DNA from: Alphaproteobacteria bacterium | Lineage (GTDB): Bacteria; Pseudomonadota; Alphaproteobacteria; Micavibrionales; Micavibrionaceae | Direction of reading: 5' to 3' | DNA: 64,000 nt | NCBI GenBank assembly: GCA_028289285.1 | Contig: JANQRF010000007.1 | Span: 62,001-126,000, forward strand | Shown: piece by piece, positions 17,676-26,204 of the stretch | Numbering within the stretch: the stretch's first letter is position 1 | How the letters are laid out: the number at the start of each line of letters is the position of its first letter | Position numbers and translations under genes: made by a program | The notes under the pieces: generated by a model | Database searches by the model: none | The model's input: the letters and a program-made list of their open reading frames with translations, nothing else | Told to the model about the DNA's origin: nothing

Positions 17676-18176
17676 TTACCCCCCAAGGCCTGTCACAGGC
17701 GCGTAATGCAGCTCAACCGTTTTGCGCACGCTGTCGACTTTGACATCGCCGCGTACGCCAAGCTGCAGGCCGACATCGCGCAGCAAATCAATCACGCGCT
17801 CATTTTGAACATCCAGTGAAATCACCGGCGGGACGGGCGGGCGGTTGCCGACCGTGAGATAAGAATAGCTTGCGCGCTCTGCCAGACGTTTGAGAATTTG
17901 TTCAGGCGGGCCAACCCAGCTAATGGTCATGGCACGTTCCAGTTCCGGCGGGGCGTTATGGATCGGCTGCACTGCAATGCCCGGCGCGCGATTTTGTTCG
18001 ACGGCGGCGAGTGTTTCTAAAGCATTGGAGGCTTTATCGGCAGCTTCGGCCAGCATCAGCGAGACCTTATCCGGCGAGGCCACGACCTGCGGGTCGCGCT
18101 TGACCGGCCCTGCACAGGCCGCCAAGACCAGCGAAACCCCTACAAGCCCGGCCATCAAAAGCGTATTTTTACCCAT
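17676..18176 (-). CDS. dotD: DotD T4BSS outer-membrane lipoprotein
   Basis: 166 residues from the ATG at 18176 (a TTG two codons upstream is less likely). The signal peptide ends in a lipobox 'LAAC' at about residue 20, so it is a lipoprotein. The C-terminal domain ('MTISWVGPPEQILKRLAERA', 'PVISLDVQNERVIDLLRDVG', 'VKVDSVRKTVELHY') is the DotD (TraH of IncI) fold, related to secretin N-domains. It lies three bases before dotC and is probably the first gene of this operon. The divergent gene at 18377 shares the intergenic region. Confidence 0.92.
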   Translation of the reverse strand: MGKNTLLMAGLVGVSLVLAACAGPVKRDPQVVASPDKVSLMLAEAADKASNALETLAAVEQNRAPGIAVQPIHNAPPELERAMTISWVGPPEQILKRLAERASYSYLTVGNRPPVPPVISLDVQNERVIDLLRDVGLQLGVRGDVKVDSVRKTVELHYAPVTGLGG

Positions 18177-18313
18177 TGTCAAAATCTGTCACAAGCCCGC
18201 ATCAGTTGGAATTACGCCTTCCAGAATAAACATTTGAGAAACGCGCTGCAAGTTTGCGTAAGCCACTTGCGCACATATCTCTGCGAGATAATTTGTTCTT
18301 TCCAAGATAGCTA

Positions 18314-18342
18314 TTGACATAAATTTAAATGCTTTCTATCTC
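18314..18342 (+). promoter_or_regulatory. sigma-70-type promoter upstream of the oxidoreductase gene
   Basis: TTGACA (18314-18319), 17 bases, then TATCTC (18337-18342), ending 34 bases before the ATG at 18377. The -35 box is a perfect match and the spacing is ideal; the -10 box is weaker. Confidence 0.55.
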
Positions 18343-18376
18343 TTCAGATTATGGAATTTTAAGCAGGCAAAGTTAA

Positions 18377-19510
18377 ATGACTAAAAGATACGGGTTAATC
18401 GGGTGCGGCATGATGGGTGTGGAACACATTCAAAATGTTAACCTGTTAGATGGCGCCCGCGTCACGTGTGTCTACGACACTCTATCGGACAATGCCGCCA
18501 AGGCAGCCAACATTGCCGGCAGTTTTGAAGATATTATTACGGCGCCGGATATTGATGCATTTATTATTGCAACGCCCAATAATTTTCATGCAGATCAGCT
18601 TTTACAAATTGCGCAAACGCGCGCGGCAATGCCTGTTCCTGTTTTGTGTGAAAAGCCTCTTTTTATATCCGAAGAAGACCGGGGAAAAATTCAATATGTG
18701 CAAGATTACTATAAAGGCCCGGTCTGGGTTGCAATGGAATATAGATATATGCCGGCTATTGAAGCTTTTCTTAAACAGGTTGACGAAGCAACAGGTGGTG
18801 TCAGCATGTTGACAATGACAGAACACCGTATGCCGTTTCTCGAAAAATTTGGTAATTGGAACCGGTATAATGAAAATTCGGGCGGCACTTTTGTTGAAAA
18901 ATGTTGTCACTTTTTTAATCTGATGCGCTTGATTATGGATGCAGAACCTGTTCGCGTAATGGCAATGGCAGGTCAGGATCATAATCATCAGAATGAAACT
19001 CATGATGGAAAGAAGCCTGATATCTGGGATGCCGGATATGTACTCTTAGATTTTGAGAATGGAAAACGTGCCTGCCTTGAGCTTTGCATGTATGCCGATG
19101 GCTCAAAATGGAATGAAGAGATTTCTGCTGTTGGGCCTGAAGGTAAGCTTGAGTGCCGGATTCCGGGGCCACCGCGTTTTTGGCCCGATCAACCCCCCTC
19201 AGAACTTATAAGCAGTCCGCGGAATGAGAAAGCGCCCGAAACAACCCTCTTCTCTGTACCGCCAGAGTTGGCGGCAGCCGGCGATCATCACGGTTCAACT
19301 TTCAAACAGCATGCGCTTTTTTTAGATGTTGTTAGAGGAAATGCAGCGCCTGCTGTAACTTTAGAAGACGGTATACGCGCAGTTGATATCGGACGTGCCG
19401 CTCAAATTTCTGCACAATTTGGGCAAGCTGTAGTCTTAGGGCCGAATTCTGATATAAGAGTAGCGCTCTCTCAAGAAGCGCAATTTCATTCTTCCTTAAA
19501 TCTAAAGTAA
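18377..19510 (+). CDS. Gfo/Idh/MocA family NAD(P)-dependent oxidoreductase
   Basis: 377 residues. N-terminal Rossmann fold with 'GLIGCGMMGVEHI' (dinucleotide binding) and 'FIIATPNNFHADQLL', then the family Lys motif 'CEKPLF' (about 93-98). The C-terminal alpha/beta domain contains 'MTEHRMPFL', 'GGTFVEKCCHFFNLMRLIM' and 'HHGSTFKQHALFLDVVRGNAAPAVTLEDGIRAVDIG'. Family members oxidise or reduce sugars, inositols or related compounds; the substrate cannot be told. It stands alone, divergent from dotD and convergent with the transglycosylase gene, so a T4BSS link is not implied. Slightly AT-richer than its neighbours. Confidence 0.88.
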   Translation: MTKRYGLIGCGMMGVEHIQNVNLLDGARVTCVYDTLSDNAAKAANIAGSFEDIITAPDIDAFIIATPNNFHADQLLQIAQTRAAMPVPVLCEKPLFISEEDRGKIQYVQDYYKGPVWVAMEYRYMPAIEAFLKQVDEATGGVSMLTMTEHRMPFLEKFGNWNRYNENSGGTFVEKCCHFFNLMRLIMDAEPVRVMAMAGQDHNHQNETHDGKKPDIWDAGYVLLDFENGKRACLELCMYADGSKWNEEISAVGPEGKLECRIPGPPRFWPDQPPSELISSPRNEKAPETTLFSVPPELAAAGDHHGSTFKQHALFLDVVRGNAAPAVTLEDGIRAVDIGRAAQISAQFGQAVVLGPNSDIRVALSQEAQFHSSLNLK

Positions 19511-19519
19511 CAGATATTT

Positions 19520-19939
19520 TTACCGCGTGGAGCTGTCTTTAATAAGGCCTTTGCGCTGCATGGCGGTGACGACCTTCTTTTTATAGCGAGACCCGATATG
19601 CGGGGTGCGGGAATGGTAATGCGCTATGGCGCGGGAGAGCGATTTGGTTTCCTCGATATGCCCGCGCAATATCCAGGCGGCAACGCCCATATTGGTGCAG
19701 GGATCATCGCGTACCCAGCGCTTGGCCGTTGCTTCACTGACATTCCATTCTTCGGCCAGTTCAGGCATCCAGACTGTATTGATCTGCATGGGCCCAAGAT
19801 CATAGGTATCATTGGTGTTGCGTACGGCCTGGCCGACCTTGCCGCCTTCGACCTGGTAGATCCCGACCAGCACAGCTGGCGGCACCGCGTAGGTTTGCGC
19901 GGCGAGCATCAGACAGGCGGCTAAGACTTGGCTCATCAT
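19520..19939 (-). CDS. VirB1-like lytic transglycosylase
   Basis: 139 residues. Signal-like hydrophobic start, candidate catalytic Glu in 'GIYQVEGG' (about residue 31), 'YDLGPMQINT' and 'RAIAHYHSRTP' are the three landmarks of the SLT fold. Single-domain enzymes of this size (VirB1, IcmX-independent PilT/IagB types) open peptidoglycan locally for secretion machines. Placement about 1.3 kb from dotD and next to the proline-rich and DsbC-like genes supports a role with the T4BSS, but that is inference. Confidence 0.82.
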   Translation of the reverse strand: MMSQVLAACLMLAAQTYAVPPAVLVGIYQVEGGKVGQAVRNTNDTYDLGPMQINTVWMPELAEEWNVSEATAKRWVRDDPCTNMGVAAWILRGHIEETKSLSRAIAHYHSRTPHIGSRYKKKVVTAMQRKGLIKDSSTR

Positions 19940-19953
19940 TTCTCGTTACTTCC

Positions 19954-20033
19954 TTTTGTTTTTTCAGTGCGTTGCTGCGCTTCTCAAGTAGGTTATCTAC
20001 TCTTCGTCGCTTGCGCCTGCTGAAAAAACAAAA
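19954..20033. repeat. interspersed hairpin repeat, copy A
   Basis: Core 19967-20020 matches copy B (26947-27002) with the shared pattern GTGCGTTGCTGCG ... TCTCA-x-GTA ... TAC ... TTCG ... CTTGCGCCTGC. The core is flanked by a perfect 14-base inverted repeat (TTTTGTTTTTTCAG at 19954, its complement at 20020). It lies in the gap between two minus-strand genes and may act as a terminator or mRNA-end structure. Confidence 0.65.
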
Positions 20034-20085
20034 TCAAGCAACGATGTGATTGTACCTCAAAATCTTTAAAATTCATTAATGGTTT

Positions 20086-21261
20086 TTACTCTTCTTCGCC
20101 TTCAGGCTTTTTAAAGAAGGACATGGGATTTCCGGGATCGCCCTGCGGTTTGTCTTCCGGTGTGTTTTCAGCTGGCGCTGCAGCGGGTTCACTTGCCGGT
20201 GGTGGGGGAGGCGGAGGCGGAGGCGGTGTTTGAGCCGCCGGTTCAGCCGGAGGTGTTTCAGTTGGTGGGGCTGCGGCAGGCGTTTCGGCAGGGGCGTCGT
20301 CCTCTTTCTTGGTGAAAAAGCCCATCGGGTTGGATGGAGTATCTGCGGGCGCGTCTGTAGGCGCGGCTTGAGGCTCTTCTGTTGGCGGTGGCGTGGCAGG
20401 TTCTTGTGGTGGAGGTGCTGCTTCCTGTGCAGGAGGGGGCGCTTCTTCTTGCGGCGGCGGTTCACTCACGGGTGCAGGTGCTGCAGGAACTTCCTGCTCT
20501 CCGCCGGGCAGGGCGACATTCAAAAGCGTTTCCAGCATCGTGATCTGCGTATCAAAATCGCTCCAGACATCGTCCATAGTGATGGCAGAATCTGCGCCTG
20601 CTTTTTCAAGCTCGCCTGTTTTGCGCACATGTACATCTGTATAAATCCGGGCCAGTGCGTGCAGGATCATCAGCTCGGTGAATTTTTCTTCGCCTGCATC
20701 TGCGCCTGTGCCGCTTAAAGCTTCGCGCAGGGCGCCTGCACGCGTTTGCAGTTTTTCAGCAATGTCGGGTAAAAGCTGCGCTGCGCTTTGGCCGAAGGAA
20801 AAGGTGGAAACCGCGCCCAAAACAGGCTGCATGGCACTTAAATAAAAAACCTGGCTTTGGGCGGCATCAAAAATAATTTTATCCGTGCCGAGATTTTTAA
20901 GCCGCGCCGTGTGGTCTTTGGAGGCTGTAAAGTTTTCGGCAAAAGTAATCAGCGTATCCACTGATTTGGACATTTGGGTGTGATCTTCATCGAGAGGGAT
21001 ATTTCCGCTTTTTTGATAATGGTCTGCGACCATTTGTGCCGCTGCCGCGCTTAACGCCACACGCACGGAATCAACATCACCGTCTTCTTCATGCAGGCCC
21101 ATCTTATCGGTGACAGACAGGCCGAGCTTGACCGAAGAGCTGAGCAACCCTGCCAGCGTTTCAGCAGAATTTTTCTCACCGTCGGCTTTCCCGGCGGCCC
21201 GCATTAGCGGCACGCCAAGCTTGTCGATAAGTTCAATCAGGAATAAAGCACGCGGAGTCAT
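20086..21261 (-). CDS. uncharacterised protein with proline-rich tail and NPMxFF motifs
   Basis: 391 residues; family not recognised. Residues 1-245 are helical and soluble-looking, without signal peptide ('LIELIDKLGVPLMRAAGKA', 'ETLAGLLSSSVKLGLSVTDKMG'). Residues about 250-391 are almost entirely Pro, Ala, Glu and Thr, with a poly-Pro run. Two copies of a short motif occur in that tail: 'NPMGFFTKKEDD' (about residue 312) and 'NPMSFFKKPEGEEE' at the very C-terminus. The acidic end resembles the Glu-rich C-terminal signals of some Dot/Icm substrates, but this is speculation. Flanked by the VirB1-like and DsbC-like genes on the same strand. Confidence 0.8.
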   Translation of the reverse strand: MTPRALFLIELIDKLGVPLMRAAGKADGEKNSAETLAGLLSSSVKLGLSVTDKMGLHEEDGDVDSVRVALSAAAAQMVADHYQKSGNIPLDEDHTQMSKSVDTLITFAENFTASKDHTARLKNLGTDKIIFDAAQSQVFYLSAMQPVLGAVSTFSFGQSAAQLLPDIAEKLQTRAGALREALSGTGADAGEEKFTELMILHALARIYTDVHVRKTGELEKAGADSAITMDDVWSDFDTQITMLETLLNVALPGGEQEVPAAPAPVSEPPPQEEAPPPAQEAAPPPQEPATPPPTEEPQAAPTDAPADTPSNPMGFFTKKEDDAPAETPAAAPPTETPPAEPAAQTPPPPPPPPPPASEPAAAPAENTPEDKPQGDPGNPMSFFKKPEGEEE

Positions 21262-21360
21262 GAGAATAAATTACAGTACTGCAAGTAAATAAAGCATAAA
21301 TATCAATGCTCTATTGTCACACAGCCCGCCGCATATGTGAATTGGAAAATTGAGCGCCTA

Positions 21361-22212
21361 TCAGGAGGGCAAATCCGCCAGAACGCCCGGAATATTCTGC
21401 GCCCGCCCGCGGATAATCTTAATTTCCCCGCTGCGTGACTTATACACAGTCAGCGGTGTGACATTGAATTTCCAGGCCTGCATCATGGCCAGATTCTTCT
21501 GAATGCCCTGCGTGCTGATATCGTTTTTTACGGGCAGCGCGCTTTCATCGCCCTCTAAATGTTTAAACCAGCGATCTTGCGCATCCGGGGCCGCAAGAAG
21601 GAAAGCGGCCTGCGCAAGTGTGTCATCCCGGAAACCGACCGGGATCATCCGCACCTGGATCAGGCCCTTATCAATGTAATCCGTTTTCAGGTCTTTGATA
21701 AATTCATGACAATGCGGGCATTGCGGGTCGATGAAAGAGTAAATCACCGGCGCATTGGAAGACCCGATAGCAACCCAGTTGCTGAGCTCTACATCGGCGA
21801 ACATGCGCTGGGCCGGGGTTTGAAATTCAAAATCCTGCGCGGTTTCGGTGACGCTTTGGGTTTGCTCTTCCGGCGGGCGGTCTGCGGTAAGGAAATCCAG
21901 AATATCGCCATCCCCTGTTTTTTGAAGATCGCGTACCTGGTCGATGGTTGCCATGGTGCCGTCCCCGTCAAAGAGAACGCCCATGACAAAACCCTGCCCG
22001 TCGGGTGTTACATAATAATATTGTTCCTGCCCCTGGAAGATCGTGATCCAGCCATCCATACCGTACTTTTTGCCGAGATACCGAATTTGCGCGCCCCGGT
22101 CGACCAAATCCTGGATGGCTTCGGGAACTTGCGGCAACTGACCGCTTTGTTGCGCATAGGCGGGCGGGGCAACAAAAAAGATGGTGAGTGCCAACAACAT
22201 AAGACGGGTCAT
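21361..22212 (-). CDS. periplasmic DsbC/DsbG-like thiol-disulfide protein
   Basis: 283 residues from the ATG at 22212, chosen because AAGGAG lies seven bases upstream and a signal peptide ('LMLLALTIFFVAPPAYA') follows at once; a longer frame reaches 22278. An N-terminal dimerisation-like part (about 25-110) precedes a thioredoxin fold with active site 'CPHC' in 'IDPQCPHCHEF' and the cis-Pro loop 'NVTPLTV'. DsbC/DsbG enzymes reshuffle or protect disulfides in the periplasm; IncI plasmids also carry a DsbC-like gene (trbB). It could service the Cys-rich paralogues at 2-11 kb. Confidence 0.85.
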   Translation of the reverse strand: MTRLMLLALTIFFVAPPAYAQQSGQLPQVPEAIQDLVDRGAQIRYLGKKYGMDGWITIFQGQEQYYYVTPDGQGFVMGVLFDGDGTMATIDQVRDLQKTGDGDILDFLTADRPPEEQTQSVTETAQDFEFQTPAQRMFADVELSNWVAIGSSNAPVIYSFIDPQCPHCHEFIKDLKTDYIDKGLIQVRMIPVGFRDDTLAQAAFLLAAPDAQDRWFKHLEGDESALPVKNDISTQGIQKNLAMMQAWKFNVTPLTVYKSRSGEIKIIRGRAQNIPGVLADLPS

Positions 22213-22281
22213 AGAAATCTCCTTCGCCAAAAGCATGAATAACATCAGATTACCTATTTTACGCGATCCGTCCAGCAAAGA

Positions 22282-23538
22282 TCAAAGAAACAGGAGCAAA
22301 ACGCCCGTATAGCCGTAAATCCGCCCGCCGGAAATCTCTCCGGCCCCGTAAAAGCCGGTGAGCGGGATATCGCCAAGAACTTCCTGGATCAGCTTCATTT
22401 CCCCGCCGGGTATCTCGCTCTCCGGGTCGAATTTGGTCATAGCGCGGGCCACGCAGGAAATGTAAATCCCGCCTTTTGGCGCAAAGACGCCCTGCTGTTT
22501 TTGAATGCGGCTACGCATATTGACCAGCATTTTGGATAAATCGGCCCGCACGCTTTCATCATCGCGGTGAACGAATTGAATGTGGCTGCCTTCGATTGGC
22601 GTTTCACTAACGGCAAGTGCGCCTTCTTCCGGGTCGATGCCGAGAATATTACGTACCAGAAAATCTTTTTGATCGCTGCCTGCCACCGGAAAGCCGATAT
22701 GCATTTCACCCTGAAATAAATCTTTATACTCATCGGGGATTTGCAGGCCCGTTTCATTTTGTTTGAGGACGATCTTATCCGCATCAACGCCCGCTTTTTC
22801 TTCCACGAGTGTTTTAATCGCCAGGTGAAAAGCGTCTTCAGGTTTTATGATGCTATCGTTTTTTGTATCGCGAACGTCTATAATGACATTCCCGTCCGCT
22901 TTGGTGATTTCATAGATATTGCCGATCGGCCGCGCGCCCTGGGAAAGCATCGAGGCGACCTGAATTTCATCTGAAAAAGCGGCGCCGCCAAACCCTTTTT
23001 CGGAAATCTCCTTGCCGAAATGTAAATGCCGTACGCGCGAGGATGTCATCCCGCCGGCGACAAAGCCGCCGAAGCTTTCCGCAACCTGGTCCAGCGTATA
23101 AACAGGTAAATTATCGGCTTCGCCTTGCCCGTGGGCGAGTACCAGCATCGGCTGATGGGTTTTCAGCCACGGCGCAATGAGCTTATCGAGCGATTTCACG
23201 CTTTCATGATGTGCAGTGAAAAACAAAACATCCTGCATATCAAAAGCACCGATCATGGCACTGATGGCGGGCTTATCGACAATTTCCGCGCCGTTACCTG
23301 CAACGCCGATCCCGGTGCACCCGACCCAGTGCTCAATGCCGGTGACGGATTTAAACAGCGTGATAATACTGCCCGCATCTTCAGCCAGAGCGTCAGTGAT
23401 ATAGATAAAGCCCAAATTCATCCCGTCATCGTCCGTGCGCGCAGATTGCAGCTCTTCCAGCGCGTGCTTGGCGGTTTCGCGCCAGTCTGCGCCATCGACA
23501 AGAACGCTTGCAAAGCGGGTGGAGGTGGTCAGGGTCAT
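22282..23538 (-). CDS. FIST domain sensory protein
   Basis: 418 residues from the ATG at 23538 (the frame is open 20 codons further upstream, but those are not protein-like). The N-terminal FIST part includes 'NLGFIYITDALAEDAGSIITLF', 'WVGCTGIGVAGNG' and 'SFGGFVAGGMTSS'. The FIST_C part ends with 'IPLTGFYGAGEISGGRIYGYTGVLLLF', the typical family terminus. FIST domains are thought to bind small ligands in signalling proteins; here it stands alone without an output domain. Divergent from lemA. Confidence 0.88.
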   Translation of the reverse strand: MTLTTSTRFASVLVDGADWRETAKHALEELQSARTDDDGMNLGFIYITDALAEDAGSIITLFKSVTGIEHWVGCTGIGVAGNGAEIVDKPAISAMIGAFDMQDVLFFTAHHESVKSLDKLIAPWLKTHQPMLVLAHGQGEADNLPVYTLDQVAESFGGFVAGGMTSSRVRHLHFGKEISEKGFGGAAFSDEIQVASMLSQGARPIGNIYEITKADGNVIIDVRDTKNDSIIKPEDAFHLAIKTLVEEKAGVDADKIVLKQNETGLQIPDEYKDLFQGEMHIGFPVAGSDQKDFLVRNILGIDPEEGALAVSETPIEGSHIQFVHRDDESVRADLSKMLVNMRSRIQKQQGVFAPKGGIYISCVARAMTKFDPESEIPGGEMKLIQEVLGDIPLTGFYGAGEISGGRIYGYTGVLLLFL

Positions 23539-23610
23539 ATTTTCTTGGGCCTTTCCCTTAATTTTGCTAGGATAGCGCCGGATTTCATACAACAGCAAGG
23601 GAATAACGCC

Positions 23611-24174
23611 ATGGAATGGATTCTCCTTATTATTGTCGCCGTCCTTATTATCGGGGCGATCAGCCTGTATAACCGGCTTGTGGCGCTGCGCCAGAACCGG
23701 GAAAATGCCTTTTCAGACATTGATGTGCAGCTCAAACAGCGTTTTGACCTGGTGCCGCAACTGGTCGAAACGGTCAAAGGCTATGCGGCGCATGAGCAAG
23801 ACGTGTTTGAAAATGTCACCAATGCCCGCGCCGGGGTTGAAAGCGCAGGCTCGCAGGAAGAGCGCCTCACCGCAGAGCGCAAACTTGGCGGGGCGATGTT
23901 TAACTTGTTTGCGGTTGCCGAAGCCTATCCCGACCTCAAAGCCGATCAGAATTTTCAGCAACTCATGGCAGAGCTTTCCGATATTGAAAATAAAATTGCC
24001 GCCGCACGGCGGTTCTTTAACAATGCAACGTCTGAGCTGAATACAGCCGTGCAGCAATTTCCATCCAACCTGATTGCAAAAAATTTCGGGTTTAAAGAAG
24101 AAGCGTTTTTTGAGGTGGATGAAGAAGAGCGTAAAGTGCTTGAAAAAGCCCCGGATATTCAATTTGGAACGTGA
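23611..24174 (+). CDS. lemA: LemA family membrane protein
   Basis: 187 residues from the ATG at 23611; the open frame begins far upstream at 23125, inside the opposite FIST gene, and that part is not coding. One N-terminal membrane helix (3-20), then the LemA helical domain: 'VALRQNRENAFSDIDVQLKQRFDLVPQLVETVKGYAAHE', here as key blocks NAFSDIDVQLKQR and LVPQLVETVKGYA, then 'AARRFFNNATSELNTAVQQFPS'. LemA genes usually sit directly before an M48 protease gene; here a kinase gene is inserted between them. Confidence 0.92.
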   Translation: MEWILLIIVAVLIIGAISLYNRLVALRQNRENAFSDIDVQLKQRFDLVPQLVETVKGYAAHEQDVFENVTNARAGVESAGSQEERLTAERKLGGAMFNLFAVAEAYPDLKADQNFQQLMAELSDIENKIAAARRFFNNATSELNTAVQQFPSNLIAKNFGFKEEAFFEVDEEERKVLEKAPDIQFGT

Positions 24175-24995
24175 ATGTGTCTGCCGAGCCATATCTGTCT
24201 AAATGGGGCCTATCAGAAGCTGAAGAGATAGCTCAAACGCCTGTTGGAATAGTTTACAAAGTAAAACGTGATTCTATCCCAGCTATCTTAAAAATATATT
24301 CCGACATTGGTAAAGAAGATGAAGGGTCTGGAAAAGATTTATTGGTTTTTTGTGCAGGACGATCATGCGTAGGCATTTTAGAGCATGATGAAAATGCGCT
24401 TTTGATGGAGTATCTGCCCGGTCCTAATTTGCTCTCTTTTGTGCAGGACGGGCGCGATGAAGAGGCGATAAAAATTATAGCTACTGTGCTGCGGGATATT
24501 CATAGCTGCTCGCTGCCTTACCCGGATAGTCTTGTGACTTTAGAAAGGCGTTTTGAATCACTATTTGATAAAGCTTCAAAATCACCCGGAAGTCTGTATG
24601 ACCGCGCAGCATCATTGGCGCGAGAACTTCTTCAATCTCAGGAAAATATGTGCGCATTGCATGGGGATATGCATCATGGAAATGTTCTTCAGGATGTAAA
24701 TGGATACTGGAAGGCGATTGATCCTAAAGGGTTGATTGGTGATCCGGCTTATGACTATGCAAATACGCTTCTTAACCCCATGCGTATGGGGGATTTAATT
24801 GCTGAGGACGCAGAGAGGCTTTTGCGCCGTGTTAAGATTATCTCTCAAATGTCGGGCATAGATAAAACCAAAATACTTTCTTATGGGTTTGTACATGCCT
24901 GCTTATCTGCAGCATGGTTTGAGAGTAATAATGAGTCTCCCGATCATTCTTTAAAGATGGCCACAATGATGGAAAGGAAATTAAACAATTCATGA
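24171..24995 (+). CDS. APH(6)-type aminoglycoside/hydroxyurea phosphotransferase-like kinase
   Basis: 274 residues, GTG start overlapping the lemA stop (GTGA) and ATGA overlap with the next gene, so it is translated from the same transcript. The kinase catalytic loop 'LHGDMHHGNVL' (about 163-173) and the metal-binding Asp in 'WKAIDPKGLIGDPAYD' (about D184) match the streptomycin 6-phosphotransferase (StrB-like, APH_6_hur) family. An N-terminal Lys in 'AILKIY' (about 41) fits nucleotide binding. Family members phosphorylate aminoglycosides; this chromosomal form may act on another small molecule. It is AT-richer than lemA and the protease gene, which suggests later arrival. Confidence 0.82.
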   Translation: MNVSAEPYLSKWGLSEAEEIAQTPVGIVYKVKRDSIPAILKIYSDIGKEDEGSGKDLLVFCAGRSCVGILEHDENALLMEYLPGPNLLSFVQDGRDEEAIKIIATVLRDIHSCSLPYPDSLVTLERRFESLFDKASKSPGSLYDRAASLARELLQSQENMCALHGDMHHGNVLQDVNGYWKAIDPKGLIGDPAYDYANTLLNPMRMGDLIAEDAERLLRRVKIISQMSGIDKTKILSYGFVHACLSAAWFESNNESPDHSLKMATMMERKLNNS

Positions 24996-26095
24996 GTATC
25001 GGTCTTCAGTCACATATCTGGGAAAATAACACCAAGTCGATTTTGCTTTTGGCGGTCTACCCGTTTTTAATCCTGGGCATTGTGTGGCTATGTATTTTTT
25101 CGATTGGCCAGGCCGAGCCGGGGATGATCCCGGTCTCTTATACGTATGAAGGTCCGCCTGATAGTCCCATGGGATTTGCAAATATGGTGATTGCCAATTA
25201 CTGGCCGGTCATTGTGGCGGGCGTTGCCATCTGGTTTGCTTTTGCCTGGTTCTTTCACACCAAAATGATCAGGGGTCTCGCGCACTCGCACCCGGTGACG
25301 CGCAAAGAAGAACCCGAACTTTATAATCTTCTTGAAAATTTGTGCATTTCTGTGGGCATGACAACGCCGCGGCTGGAAATCATTGAAAGCCATGCGCGTA
25401 ATGCTTTTGCCAGCGGGGTGGATGAGAAAAGTTACTGTGTGACCGTCACGCGGGGGCTGATGCAATCGCTTACCCGTGATGAGCTGGAAGCGGTGCTCGC
25501 CCATGAGCTGATGCATATTCGCAACCGTGATGTACGGCTTTTGATTGTGACGATTATTTTTACAGGCATGATCGGTTTTGCAGCGCAGCTCGTCTGGTCG
25601 CATGTGCGCTATATGCTCTGGGTGCCGCGTAGAAGCGGGGATGGTAAACGCGGCAATGCGGCAGGCTTGTTTTTAATGATCGCAGTTATTCTCTGGATAG
25701 GCTATTTCGTGACGCTCTTTACCCGCTTTGCGCTGTCACGCAAGCGCGAATATATGGCCGATGCTGGCGCAGTGCAGATGACCAAAAAACCTGAAGCAAT
25801 GATGGGCGCGCTGCTGCGCATTTCAGGGATGGATAAAGTGCCTGCTATGCCCGGCGATGTGCAGATGATGTGTATTGAAAATTCGGCGCCGTTTCTGGGC
25901 CTTTTTTCCACCCATCCGCCGATTGAAAAACGCATTCAGGCAATCTCTCAAACGACCAACACGCCCGTGCCGGATATCAAACCTAAAATCCGGGCCGGCG
26001 GCGCGGAGCGGTTTCAAACCCCTTCCCATGCAGGCCGCGAGGTTTGGCTCCCCCGCACGCGTTTTCACCGGAATGTGAAAAAAGTGTGGCAATAG
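24992..26095 (+). CDS. M48 family membrane zinc metalloprotease (HtpX-like)
   Basis: 367 residues. Two N-terminal membrane segments (about 17-38 and 70-88), then the zinc motif 'HELMHIRNRD' (HExxH at 171-175), a second membrane pair (about 183-200 and 222-243), and the distal 'SRKREYMADAGAVQMT' helix, where the Glu/Asp supply the third ligand. Late motif 'LGLFSTHPPIEKRIQAI' is also typical. HtpX-type proteases degrade misfolded membrane proteins. The pair with lemA is a common arrangement. Confidence 0.92.
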   Translation: MSIGLQSHIWENNTKSILLLAVYPFLILGIVWLCIFSIGQAEPGMIPVSYTYEGPPDSPMGFANMVIANYWPVIVAGVAIWFAFAWFFHTKMIRGLAHSHPVTRKEEPELYNLLENLCISVGMTTPRLEIIESHARNAFASGVDEKSYCVTVTRGLMQSLTRDELEAVLAHELMHIRNRDVRLLIVTIIFTGMIGFAAQLVWSHVRYMLWVPRRSGDGKRGNAAGLFLMIAVILWIGYFVTLFTRFALSRKREYMADAGAVQMTKKPEAMMGALLRISGMDKVPAMPGDVQMMCIENSAPFLGLFSTHPPIEKRIQAISQTTNTPVPDIKPKIRAGGAERFQTPSHAGREVWLPRTRFHRNVKKVWQ

Positions 26096-26204
26096 GCGCC
26101 GGATAAAACTTCCGATTTTGCTTTGATTTTTGTTAAACTGAAGCTATATCTATAACGTACAGTTTTTGTACTGTTTTAAGCATTGTAAGGAGGAATAGAT
26201 AACG

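Noticed and set aside
23125..23610. N-terminal extension of LemA by 162 codons
   Set aside because: It runs antisense through the FIST gene; the LemA family start with its membrane helix is at 23611.
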